This document shows positions 7,293 to 12,633 of a stretch of 12,633 nt of DNA, piece by piece. Position 1 is the stretch's first letter. Each line of letters opens with the position of its first letter. Source of the DNA: Endomicrobiia bacterium. GTDB lineage: Bacteria; Elusimicrobiota; Endomicrobiia; Endomicrobiales; Endomicrobiaceae. Location: the NCBI GenBank assembly GCA_009782015.1, contig WQUP01000114.1:1-12633 (forward strand), read 5' to 3'. Under the pieces are notes generated by a model. It was not told the origin of the DNA, did no database searches, and saw only the letters and a list, made by a program, of their open reading frames with translations. The position numbers and the translations under genes are program-made.

Positions 7293-7308
7293 TAACCATT
7301 AAAATCAA
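7280..7308 (-). promoter_or_regulatory. Predicted sigma-70 type promoter for the nucleotidyltransferase fusion gene
   Basis: On the minus strand, TTGATT (7308-7303) and TAAAAT (7285-7280) are separated by exactly 17 bases, about 50 bases upstream of the ATG at 7228. Each box departs from consensus at one or two positions. The gene at 4724-7228 is the only candidate downstream. Confidence 0.55.
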
Positions 7309-7317
7309 AAGAAAGAT

Positions 7318-7454
7318 TGAAGAGTGAAGAGTGGAGAGTGGAGATACGGCAAAAGCTTTTTTTGTTGTCATTGCGAGGCGACAAAGTCGTCGAAGCAATC
7401 TAGAGCAGTTGGCCGTATCTTCACTCTTCACTCCCCACTCTTCACTTTGCCGTT
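7318..7454. repeat. Heptamer hairpin element B (imperfect 33-bp inverted repeat)
   Basis: The left arm 7318-7350 reads TGAAGAG, TGAAGAG, TGGAGAG, TGGAGAT, ACGGC. The right arm 7412-7444 is its reverse complement with four transition mismatches in 33. The right arm starts with GCCGTA and is closed by GCCGTT at 7449-7454. The interior holds a second palindrome (7367-7399). The element fills most of the divergent intergenic region, and its right tag directly abuts the -35 box of the PBP promoter. Confidence 0.9.
7367..7399. repeat. GTCATTGCGAGG...GCAAT palindrome nested in element B
   Basis: ATTGC (7370-7374) pairs with GCAAT (7395-7399), and CGAC-AAA-GTCG (7379-7389) forms an inner stem. The motif GTCATTGCGAGG...GAAGCAATCT is a palindromic dispersed-repeat type seen in many unrelated bacterial genomes. 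It shares its GTCATTGCG start with the hairpins at 7504 and 10136. Confidence 0.65.
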
Positions 7455-7455
7455 T

Positions 7456-7484
7456 TTGACACATCCTTATTTTTAGAATATAAT
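7456..7484 (+). promoter_or_regulatory. Consensus sigma-70 promoter for the PBP gene
   Basis: TTGACA (7456-7461) and TATAAT (7479-7484) are both exact consensus hexamers with the ideal 17-base spacer. Transcription should begin near 7491, giving a leader of about 68 bases before the PBP start at 7559. A start codon at 7490 would lie at the transcription start, which supports choosing 7559. Confidence 0.85.
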
Positions 7485-7503
7485 CACAAATGATTCACAC
7501 AAT

Positions 7504-7535
7504 TCGTCATTGCGGCCTCAGAGCCGCAATGACGA
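7504..7535. repeat. 13-bp perfect hairpin in the PBP leader
   Basis: TCGTCATTGCGGC (7504-7516) and GCCGCAATGACGA (7523-7535) pair perfectly around the loop CTCAGA. The hairpin falls inside the predicted transcript leader, ending 13 bases before the ribosome site GAGG (7549-7552). A shorter copy with one loop change is at 10139-10160, so it is a dispersed palindrome that has landed in a leader. It might modulate translation or mRNA stability, but that is inference. Confidence 0.85.
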
Positions 7536-7558
7536 CACAAATAGTTTTGAGGTCTATC

Positions 7559-9685
7559 ATGCTTGAACATAAACGCAAAAAAAGATTTTTTACCGCGCCG
7601 TTTCTTTTTCTTCTTATAGTTGTTCCAGCCGTGCTGCTGGCGCTCGCTTTTTTGGCTAAAAAAACCATTGAAGATCTGCCGTCGATAAGCCAGCTTGAAA
7701 ACTATACGCCAAATCTCAGCACGAAAATATACGATAAAGACAACAGCCTTATAGCCGAGCTTTTCACAGAGCGAAGAGTGCTCGTTCCCATAAACGAAAT
7801 ACCGGCAAATCTGCAAAATGCCTTCATATCCATAGAAGACAACGATTTTTACCGCCACTGGGGGCTCTCGACAAAAGGCATAATGAGAGCGCTGTCCAGA
7901 ATTTTTCTCAAAATGAGAGTGGCGGAGGGCGGCTCAACGATTACGCAGCAGCTGGCCAAGACCATATTTCTTACTCCGGAAAAAACGCTGTCGCGCAAAA
8001 TAAAAGAAGCTCTGCTCACCATACAGCTTGAGAAAGATTACTCCAAATCCGAAATAATGCAGTTTTACGTAAACCAGATATACTTCGGCAGCGGCGCTTA
8101 CGGAGCGCAGGCCGCGGCGAGAATATACTTTAATAAAGACGTTCAGGAGATCAATCTGGCAGAATGCGCCATGCTTGCCGCAATACCTAAATCGCCGAAT
8201 TATTACAACCCTTTCAAAAACGCCAAAGCGGCTTTGACCAGAAGAAATCTGGTTCTTGCAAGAATGAGGCAGCTCGGATACATAACGCCGCAGCAGGAAG
8301 AAGAAGCCGCTGCATCGCCGCTTCCGGTTAAAAGCGAAAATGTAAAAAAAGATTCCGGGCATTACTTTGTGGAGTTCCTGCGCATAATGCTTGAGCCGAA
8401 ATACGGCACAAACGTTTTGTTTAACTCAGGGCTGTCAATTTATACCACTTTGGACATGCAGGCTCAGACCGCCGCGGAAAAATCCATAGAAGAATCGCTT
8501 GCGCAGTTTGACGCAACCAGGGCAAAAGCGTTTGAAAAAGAAGGCAAAGAGCCCATAAAAGTGCAGGGAGCGCTGGTTGCAATCGACATAAAAACCGGCG
8601 CGATACGCGCAATGGTCGGCGGAAGAGATTTCAAAGAAACGCAGTTTAACAGAGCCACCCAGGCCAAACGCCAGCCGGGATCTTCTTTTAAAGCGTTCGT
8701 ATATCTTGCCGCCATAGAATCCGGACTTAACGCCGCGACGCTTCTTGACGACGAACCCATGATATTCGTTTACAACGGCGCAAAGTGGGATCTCGTATCA
8801 AGAGACATGACGGAACTCGAAAATATAGCCGAACGTGTGCCGGAAGCAGATCTCACGGACACCATGAAAGTCTGGACGCCGGTCAACTACGGCAACAAGT
8901 ACAGGGGGCCGGTAACTCTCAGAACGGCTTTGGCGCTTTCCATAAACACGTGCGCCGTACAGACGATAATGCATGTTACGCCCAAAGCGGTAATACAGTG
9001 CGCCAGAAAACTCGGCGTAACCACGCCGCTTTCAAACTCTCTTGCGCTGGCGCTGGGTTCAAGCGACGTAATACTTCAGGAGATGGTTTCGGCTTACGCC
9101 GTTTTCGGCTCCGGCGGCGTTAAAACCGCGCCTTACGTCATAACTAAAATTACGGATAAAGACGGAAAAATTCTCGAGCAGAACATTCCGCAGCAGCAGG
9201 AAGTTCTTTCGCCGCAGACATGCTACATAATGACAAACATGCTTAAATCCGTAGTGGAAAGAGGCAGCGGCTGGTACGCGAAAAATCTCGGAAGGCCATG
9301 CGCCGGCAAAACCGGAACCACGAACGATTACACGGACGCGTGGTTTATAGGCTATACTCCCCAGCTTGCTGCAGGAGTTTGGGTCGGATACGACGACAGA
9401 AGCGTTTCTTTAGGGGACAATGCGACCGGAGGAGCCGTGGCGTGCCCGATATGGACGAATTTTATGAAAGGGGCTCTCGCCGGAAAACCGATAGTCGATT
9501 TTTCGCAGCCCGACAATATAGAGTGGGCTCTTATAGATCCGCAGACCGGACTTTTAGCCCTGAGCAAAACGCCCGGAGCGTTTTTGGAAGCGTTTATAAA
9601 AGGAACAGCGCCGACGCACTATTACAACCAGGCACTTCCGGAAGTCAAAAGGCAGAATCTTACAATCGAGGAAGAGGGATACTAG
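7559..9685 (+). CDS. Class A penicillin-binding protein (PBP1A/MrcA-PonA type)
   Basis: Bifunctional peptidoglycan synthase, 708 residues, anchored in the inner membrane with its enzyme domains outside. The start at 7559 is chosen because GAGG (7549-7552) is six bases upstream and a basic tail followed by one membrane helix (about 11-33) follows. The glycosyltransferase (GT51) domain shows EDNDFYRHWG at 93-102 (catalytic Glu93), GGSTITQQLAKT at 124-135 and KIKEALLTIQLEKDYSK after it. The transpeptidase domain shows QPGSSFK (Ser375 and Lys378 of SxxK), SIN at 461-463 and KTGT at 584-587, so both active sites look intact. An acidic stretch of roughly 27 residues between FVYNGAKWDL and WTPVNYG appears longer than in typical PBP1A. 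The gene is driven by the promoter at 7456 and converges on the gene at 9660. Confidence 0.97.
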   Translation: MLEHKRKKRFFTAPFLFLLIVVPAVLLALAFLAKKTIEDLPSISQLENYTPNLSTKIYDKDNSLIAELFTERRVLVPINEIPANLQNAFISIEDNDFYRHWGLSTKGIMRALSRIFLKMRVAEGGSTITQQLAKTIFLTPEKTLSRKIKEALLTIQLEKDYSKSEIMQFYVNQIYFGSGAYGAQAAARIYFNKDVQEINLAECAMLAAIPKSPNYYNPFKNAKAALTRRNLVLARMRQLGYITPQQEEEAAASPLPVKSENVKKDSGHYFVEFLRIMLEPKYGTNVLFNSGLSIYTTLDMQAQTAAEKSIEESLAQFDATRAKAFEKEGKEPIKVQGALVAIDIKTGAIRAMVGGRDFKETQFNRATQAKRQPGSSFKAFVYLAAIESGLNAATLLDDEPMIFVYNGAKWDLVSRDMTELENIAERVPEADLTDTMKVWTPVNYGNKYRGPVTLRTALALSINTCAVQTIMHVTPKAVIQCARKLGVTTPLSNSLALALGSSDVILQEMVSAYAVFGSGGVKTAPYVITKITDKDGKILEQNIPQQQEVLSPQTCYIMTNMLKSVVERGSGWYAKNLGRPCAGKTGTTNDYTDAWFIGYTPQLAAGVWVGYDDRSVSLGDNATGGAVACPIWTNFMKGALAGKPIVDFSQPDNIEWALIDPQTGLLALSKTPGAFLEAFIKGTAPTHYYNQALPEVKRQNLTIEEEGY

Positions 9686-10067
9686 ACTTTTCTATCACTT
9701 CATAATGAGTCATTCCGTTTTTGTTGTCAAACTTTGAAACCGACCGGGTGCCTTTAAAAAATCCTTTCGTGTTCGTTATTGTAACAGTCAAAACGTCTCC
9801 GTATACTTCCGCTTTCATCAAAGTGAAGAAAACGTTTGCGGAAAGATCTATCCCCAGTTCTGAGCTTGAAGGCGTGTCGCCGAACTCCAAAAACTTTCCC
9901 GTTTGCGTAAAATACATATTCTGTTTCTTTAAAATCACTCCGGTAATAATTCCGGCTTCGTTCAGCATCTCTATCCGCACCTGCTTAAGATAGACAAAAC
10001 AAACCGACAGCGCAAAAAACGCGCATACCGCAACCGGAAAAACTACGGCTGAAATGTTTCTTTTCAT
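9660..10067 (-). CDS. Membrane-anchored protein with pilin-like ectodomain (hypothetical)
   Basis: 135 residues from ATG at 10067 (MKRNISAVV), chosen because a hydrophobic segment at 6-26 directly follows; the longer in-frame start at 10118 would be read from repeat sequence. The ribosome site is weak (GCGAG). After the helix comes a segment (about 36-80: LNEAGIITGVILKKQNMYF, then TGKFLEFGD, then LGIDLSANVFFTL) that resembles type IV pilin and pseudopilin bodies, in which a helix with a Q-x-x-Y-x-x-x-G-K pattern is followed by a short beta domain. The prepilin cleavage motif (G/FTLIE) is absent, so it is not an ordinary prepilin. A late GMTHYEVIEK strand closes the protein. Its last 26 bases overlap the end of the PBP gene on the opposite strand. 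Function is unknown; the pilin resemblance is pattern-based. Confidence 0.75.
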   Translation of the reverse strand: MKRNISAVVFPVAVCAFFALSVCFVYLKQVRIEMLNEAGIITGVILKKQNMYFTQTGKFLEFGDTPSSSELGIDLSANVFFTLMKAEVYGDVLTVTITNTKGFFKGTRSVSKFDNKNGMTHYEVIEKSSIPLPRL

Positions 10068-10138
10068 GTTTAACTCGCTGCTATAATGAAGAATGAAAAA
10101 TGAACATCCGCACAGCAAACTGTGTGGTATCAGTTGTC

Positions 10139-10160
10139 ATTGCGGCCTCCGAGCCGCAAT
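10139..10160. repeat. ATTGCGGC-CTCCGA-GCCGCAAT palindrome
   Basis: An 8-bp perfect stem with a 6-base loop, preceded by GTC so that GTCATTGCGGC matches the hairpin at 7504-7535. The loop differs by one base (CTCCGA versus CTCAGA). It is a second copy of the same dispersed palindrome. Confidence 0.85.
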
Positions 10161-10241
10161 CCATTTTTAAACTTGGATTCCCGCTGGAGTTTACCCTCGA
10201 GCGTCTGAATCGGGGGCTGGAATGACATCTAAGCGGTTCCC

Positions 10242-10282
10242 CGCGGCAAAGCCGCGATATTTAATCCGCGCGCAAAGCGCGC
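10242..10282. repeat. Two adjacent GC-rich hairpins with AAA loops
   Basis: CGCGGC-AAA-GCCGCG (10242-10256) and GCGCGC-AAA-GCGCGC (10268-10282) are perfect 6-bp stems with identical triloops. They are alike in design to GCGGC-TTC-GCCGC inside element A. They look like REP-type palindromes nested in the larger repeats. Confidence 0.8.
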
Positions 10283-10323
10283 TCAGACATTTTTAATTAT
10301 TAATTCTTAATTATTAATTGCCG

Positions 10324-11496
10324 TTATTTAAAGTAGTCGTACAGCTGTTTAAAATCCGGCTTTTGTCTTTTGGAATGCTCGCTGTAAAGCTTTTCCTTAG
10401 ACTCCATCAGCGACTTCGATTTTATTCCGTACTCCAGAGCCATGGAAGCTTCGATGTACGCGCAAAGCTTGTCGCTTGCAGATATAAGCGTGCCGTCAAC
10501 GGCGTTGTATTTTTTGTCGTCGTATTTAGAGGCGTCGTCAACTTTTACAACATTGCCGTTTTCAAATATCTTATCGGAAAATTCGTCCTGTATGAAATAC
10601 TTCATCTCCGCGTGCCAGCTCTCAGGTATAAGCGGAAGTATCCGCTCGTCAACCTGTTTTTTCTCGTACTCTTTTATTATGTCCTCAAGGCCAGTTATCG
10701 ACGACTTTATCGGCCTTATTATGTCTTTGGTGAGAATCTCCGGCAGATCGTGAAACAGAGACGAATAGAAGTTGTTGTAAATCCTTCTCTCAGAAACGTT
10801 CAGCTCAAGCGAAAATATGTATGAAAATATCGCGACGGTAAGCATGTGCCCGAGCACCGTGGTTTTAGGTATTCTGAAAGCCTGCGCCCATCTCTGCTGA
10901 AAGCGCAGCTGCCCGCAAAAATCGAGAAAGCCGTAATATTTTTTGTTTATCATCAGCTTTCTGATGCCCGAAAGATCGTCGAAAGTCGCAATGCTTTCGT
11001 CTATTTCCTGTTTTGTCCGCTCTATGCCGTAAATCATGGCGTTCCACGGATATATTATCCCGAACTCCCATTTTGTCGAAAGGCTGTGAGAGGCGCTCAA
11101 AATCCTTTTCTCGCGCTTTGCGTAATCAGCGTCAGAAAAGTATTTTTCAAATCTTTCGATTATACCGCCCTTAAGAGCGGAAAGCTCGCCCTTTAAATTG
11201 TCCGTAACCCAGGTGTTGAGCTCTTTTTCTTTTTTGGACATTATTTCGTGAAAAACTTCGGGTTTTAAGTCGGTAAGCATTATACGCTGGAAAAATTCGA
11301 ATATGCCGCCTTCGATAAGTTTTATCCAGTCAACGGATTTTCCGTCGTCTTCCTCGAATTTCGCCACTATGTAGGCGATTATCATTTTATGCGCCTGTTT
11401 GTCGAGCTCGAAAAAATCGAACGGGCGTATGTGGTCGTTCCATCTCAAAATGTTTGCGGCTGAAAAAATCCTTAAAATCAAATCTTTTGTAATCAT
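10324..11496 (-). CDS. HD-domain phosphohydrolase of the YfbR/COG1896 type
   Basis: 390 residues from ATG at 11496 (MITKDLILRIF). GGGG lies a few bases upstream; an in-frame start at 11580 is rejected because it would be translated from a repeat arm. The C-terminal half shows HD-superfamily metal ligands in order: His217 (LGHMLTVAIFSYI), His249-Asp250 in LFHDLPEILTKDIIRPIKS with Glu253, and Asp342 in SASDKLCAYIEA. YfbR-like relatives hydrolyse deoxynucleoside 5'-monophosphates; the substrate here is unproved. The N-terminal half (RWNDHIRPFDFFELDKQAHK, then IFEFFQRIMLTDLKPEVF) aligns loosely with the C-terminal core but has EF where the HD pair would be, so it may be a degenerate duplicate. 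The gene is downstream of the Smr and YvlD-like genes on the same strand, with repeat element D between. Confidence 0.85.
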   Translation of the reverse strand: MITKDLILRIFSAANILRWNDHIRPFDFFELDKQAHKMIIAYIVAKFEEDDGKSVDWIKLIEGGIFEFFQRIMLTDLKPEVFHEIMSKKEKELNTWVTDNLKGELSALKGGIIERFEKYFSDADYAKREKRILSASHSLSTKWEFGIIYPWNAMIYGIERTKQEIDESIATFDDLSGIRKLMINKKYYGFLDFCGQLRFQQRWAQAFRIPKTTVLGHMLTVAIFSYIFSLELNVSERRIYNNFYSSLFHDLPEILTKDIIRPIKSSITGLEDIIKEYEKKQVDERILPLIPESWHAEMKYFIQDEFSDKIFENGNVVKVDDASKYDDKKYNAVDGTLISASDKLCAYIEASMALEYGIKSKSLMESKEKLYSEHSKRQKPDFKQLYDYFK

Positions 11497-11509
11497 AACT
11501 CCCCTTTTT

Positions 11510-11602
11510 AACGGCAGAGTGAAGAGTGAGGAGCGGAGAGTGAGGATACGGCAAAGACAACGACGTTGCAGTATCTTCACTCCTCACTTTTCAATCTTCA
11601 CT
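11510..11602. repeat. Heptamer hairpin element D (imperfect 32-bp inverted repeat)
   Basis: The left arm 11518-11549 and right arm 11571-11602 are reverse complements at about 25 of 32 positions. Both consist of degenerate heptads of the GAGTGAA/GAGTGAG kind. The left arm is bordered by AACGGC (11510-11515) and TACGGC (11547-11552), reverse complements of the GCCGTT/GCCGTA tags in A and B, so D lies in the opposite orientation. It separates the YvlD-like gene from the HD gene and contains the former's TGA stop (11598-11600). Confidence 0.88.
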
Positions 11603-11960
11603 TTTTTTGGTCTGAACTTCCCGCGTCTATAAAAATATTTAGAACTATGCTGACTATGCTGAAAATAACGGCCGCTAAAAAAGCGGTCAGGAAATTTTTC
11701 ATATAAAAACCTTTTATCATAAACGCGGTCAAATACATTAAAAAAGCGTTGATAACAAGCGTAAACAGCCCGAGAGTCAGAACGTTTATAGGCAAAGTCA
11801 GCACAAGCAAAAGCGGCTTAAGAACGGCATTCAACACCGCGATAACGACAGCCGAAGCAATAAGAGCGCCCCAGCCGGTTACAGCGGCGCCGGAAAGTAT
11901 ATTTACCACGACCAGCAGCGCGAAGATATTTACTATAAGCCTTATTATTATATGTTTCAC
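11598..11960 (-). CDS. YvlD / phage holin family 4 superfamily membrane protein
   Basis: A 120-residue, very hydrophobic protein with about four membrane segments (roughly 4-22, 30-47, 50-79 and 88-111). The signature NAVLKPLLLVLTLPINVLTL (44-63) followed by GLFTLVINA is characteristic of the YvlD/phage_holin_4_2 family, found in most bacterial phyla and despite the name not tied to phage lysis. The start codon is GTG at 11960. An AGGCGGTGT sequence (11975-11967), resembling the extended ribosome site GGAGGTGAT, lies six bases before it and overlaps the stop of the Smr gene, so the two are probably co-transcribed and translationally coupled. The stop codon lies inside repeat element D. Cellular function is unknown. 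Confidence 0.9.
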   Translation of the reverse strand: MKHIIIRLIVNIFALLVVVNILSGAAVTGWGALIASAVVIAVLNAVLKPLLLVLTLPINVLTLGLFTLVINAFLMYLTAFMIKGFYMKNFLTAFLAAVIFSIVSIVLNIFIDAGSSDQKK

Positions 11961-11974
11961 AATGTTACACCGCC

Positions 11975-12241
11975 TTACTTTAGTTTGTTCCAGTTGAAGT
12001 AAATAAAAATTCTTCCGAAATTTTTATTGCCAACGTCAAGCCGAGAATATTTTGCTCTCATCTCTTTTTTATTAAAAAACCGCAGCACTTTTTCCTTCAG
12101 CTGCCCGGACCCTTTTCCCGGTATTATCTCGATAAAATCAAGCTTCTTCGCCCACGCGTCGCTTACTATCTTATTAAGCTCCGCGTCAATCTGCCCGCCT
12201 TTATTGAAAATCGGATGCAGATCAAGTTTTTGAAAAGACAT
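11975..12241 (-). CDS. Stand-alone Smr-domain protein
   Basis: 88 residues forming little more than one Smr (small MutS-related) domain: LDLHP at 6-10, IIPGKGSGQLKEKV at 39-52 (the usual I-x-G-x-G-x-G-x-L-K loop with Pro before Gly) and the terminal GNKNFGRIFIYF (71-82). Smr domains of other proteins have nuclease or RNA-binding roles in mismatch repair, recombination or ribosome rescue; the role of short forms is not established. ATG at 12241 is preferred over the adjacent in-frame GTG at 12244, which lies inside the likely ribosome site AGGCGGTGT (12251-12243). The gene ends 14 bases before the YvlD-like start. It is downstream of an AlkD-type repair gene, which hints at, but does not show, a DNA-maintenance context. 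Confidence 0.88.
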   Translation of the reverse strand: MSFQKLDLHPIFNKGGQIDAELNKIVSDAWAKKLDFIEIIPGKGSGQLKEKVLRFFNKKEMRAKYSRLDVGNKNFGRIFIYFNWNKLK

Positions 12242-12258
12242 CACACCGCCTAATTAAT

Positions 12259-12338
12259 AAGTAATAAGTAACAAGTAATAGTACCGGCGCCGGCAAAAGT
12301 CTTTTTTACTTATTACTTTTTACTTATTACTTGCCGTT
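12259..12338. repeat. Heptamer hairpin element E (about 25-bp inverted repeat)
   Basis: The left arm 12259-12283 and right arm 12307-12332 are reverse complements apart from one mismatch and a one-base gap. The arms are heptads AAGTAAT, AAGTAAC, AAGTAAT. The right arm ends with the tag GCCGTT (12333-12338). The loop contains the palindrome CCGGCGCCGG (12284-12293). The right end lies inside the 3' end of the AlkD-type gene and encodes its final residues. Confidence 0.9.
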
Positions 12339-12633
12339 CCATGTATTTCTTCCGTTCTTTTTCGGAAAGCTTTTCTATCGCGTAGCGCAGCATTGTTCTG
12401 GGCATTTTTCCGCTGTGTTTGTCTAAAAAAGAATAAAGAACGCCGATGTCGCGCTTACCCGCCTCTCTGAGCATCCAGCCGGACGCTTTATGTATGAGGT
12501 CGTGTTTATGGCTCAGAAAATGCTCGGCGAGCCGCAATATCATGTCAAAGTTTTTTTGCCTTATGAAATAAAATGCCGCAAGAAGCGAAATTCTTTCTTT
12601 CCAGAGATTTCCGGAGTTTGCAAACTTCCAAAT
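12313..12633 (-). CDS. AlkD-type DNA alkylation repair protein, C-terminal part
   Basis: The frame is open from the right edge of the window to TAA at 12313, giving the last 106 residues; the start lies outside. Typical AlkD-family HEAT-like helices are visible: NLWKERISLLAAFYFIR, then HDLIHKASGWMLREAGKRD, then LDKHSGKMPRTMLRYAIEKL. AlkD-type glycosylases remove alkylated (N3/N7-methyl) purines from DNA. The catalytic Asp region would be in the missing N-terminal part and cannot be checked. The family-like sequence ends near KERKKYM. The final residues ERQVISKK are read from the tag and heptads of repeat element E, so the natural C-terminus appears to have been replaced by the repeat. An internal ATG at 12543 is not the start. 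Confidence 0.88.
   Translation of the reverse strand: MWKFANSGNLWKERISLLAAFYFIRQKNFDMILRLAEHFLSHKHDLIHKASGWMLREAGKRDIGVLYSFLDKHSGKMPRTMLRYAIEKLSEKERKKYMERQVISKK

Larger units (their letters stand above)
10087..10325. repeat. Mosaic intergenic repeat element C
   Basis: The 256-base gap 10068-10323 is almost wholly repeats. It has TGAAGAA-TGAAAAA-TGAACAT heptads (10087-10107), a CACAG-CAAA-CTGTG hairpin, the ATTGCGGC palindrome (10139-10160), a GGATTCCCGC...GGGCTGGAATGACA pair (about 10175-10226), two GC-rich hairpins (10242-10282), then heptads TTAATTA, TTAATTC, TTAATTA, TTAATT (10293-10319) closed by GCCGTT (10320-10325). Unlike elements A, B, D and E, the two heptad ends are not complementary, suggesting that parts of different elements were joined. 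The right tag overlaps the stop codon of the HD gene. Confidence 0.8.

Noticed and set aside
7243..7464. 73-codon minus-strand frame in the divergent intergenic region
   Set aside because: It is translated almost entirely from element B and its arms, and has no family resemblance.
7490..7558. Upstream start for the PBP at 7490
   Set aside because: It would lie at the predicted transcription start and read through the leader hairpin; 7559 has a ribosome site and a normal N-terminus.
7484..7858. Minus-strand frame opposite the PBP start
   Set aside because: Opposite a well-supported coding region and partly made of the leader hairpin.
10068..10118. Longer start for the pilin-like gene at 10118
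   Set aside because: The extra residues derive from the heptad run of element C and precede a normal hydrophobic N-terminus.
11497..11580. Longer start for the HD gene at 11580
   Set aside because: The extra codons come from the left arm of element D; MITKDLILRIF at 11496 fits the family.
11598..11960. Prophage or lysis cassette based on the holin-family name
   Set aside because: The YvlD/phage_holin_4_2 family is widespread in chromosomes; no endolysin or phage structural gene is nearby.

Overview
The window looks like chromosomal sequence from a host-associated or anaerobic Gram-negative-type bacterium of moderate GC content. A peptidoglycan-building PBP1A, a HisRS with archaeal/eukaryotic-like features, a guanylyltransferase/mutase fusion and a pilin-like ectodomain protein together make me think of Elusimicrobiota. 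That assignment is a guess from gene content, not a demonstrated placement.

Layout, left to right. Positions 1-1685 form an AT-rich accessory stretch on the minus strand. A truncated ORF6N-domain gene is interrupted by twenty perfect CTGTG repeats that run off the window edge. An operator-like palindrome cluster lies upstream of it, followed by a YhcG/DUF1016-type PD-(D/E)XK nuclease gene. Positions 1735-7228 carry housekeeping genes on the minus strand: hisS, a canonical phosphohexomutase, and a large nucleotidyltransferase / hexapeptide-repeat / degenerate-mutase fusion. The last two probably act together in sugar-nucleotide supply for surface polysaccharide. Positions 7229-7558 are a divergent intergenic region with a minus-strand promoter overlapped by an inverted repeat, a long imperfect hairpin, a consensus sigma-70 promoter and a 13-bp hairpin in the leader of the next gene. 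Positions 7559-9685 (plus strand) encode a class A penicillin-binding protein. Positions 9660-12633 (minus strand) carry a pilin-like membrane-anchored protein convergent with the PBP, an HD-domain phosphohydrolase, a YvlD/phage-holin-4 type membrane protein, a stand-alone Smr domain protein and the 3' part of an AlkD-type DNA glycosylase.

The most distinctive structure beyond the genes is a family of intergenic elements. Their arms are degenerate 7-bp (once 8-bp) tandem repeats, usually arranged as long inverted repeats, and they are bordered by a short tag, GCCGTT. Five clear members (around 4610, 7318, 10087, 11510 and 12259) and one octamer variant (3026) lie between most of the genes here. 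They often overlap the 3' end of the neighbouring gene and supply its stop codon. The second notable object is the pentanucleotide tract inside the ORF6N gene. It has the form of a slippage-prone phase-variation switch, next to a possible autoregulatory operator and a nuclease gene.
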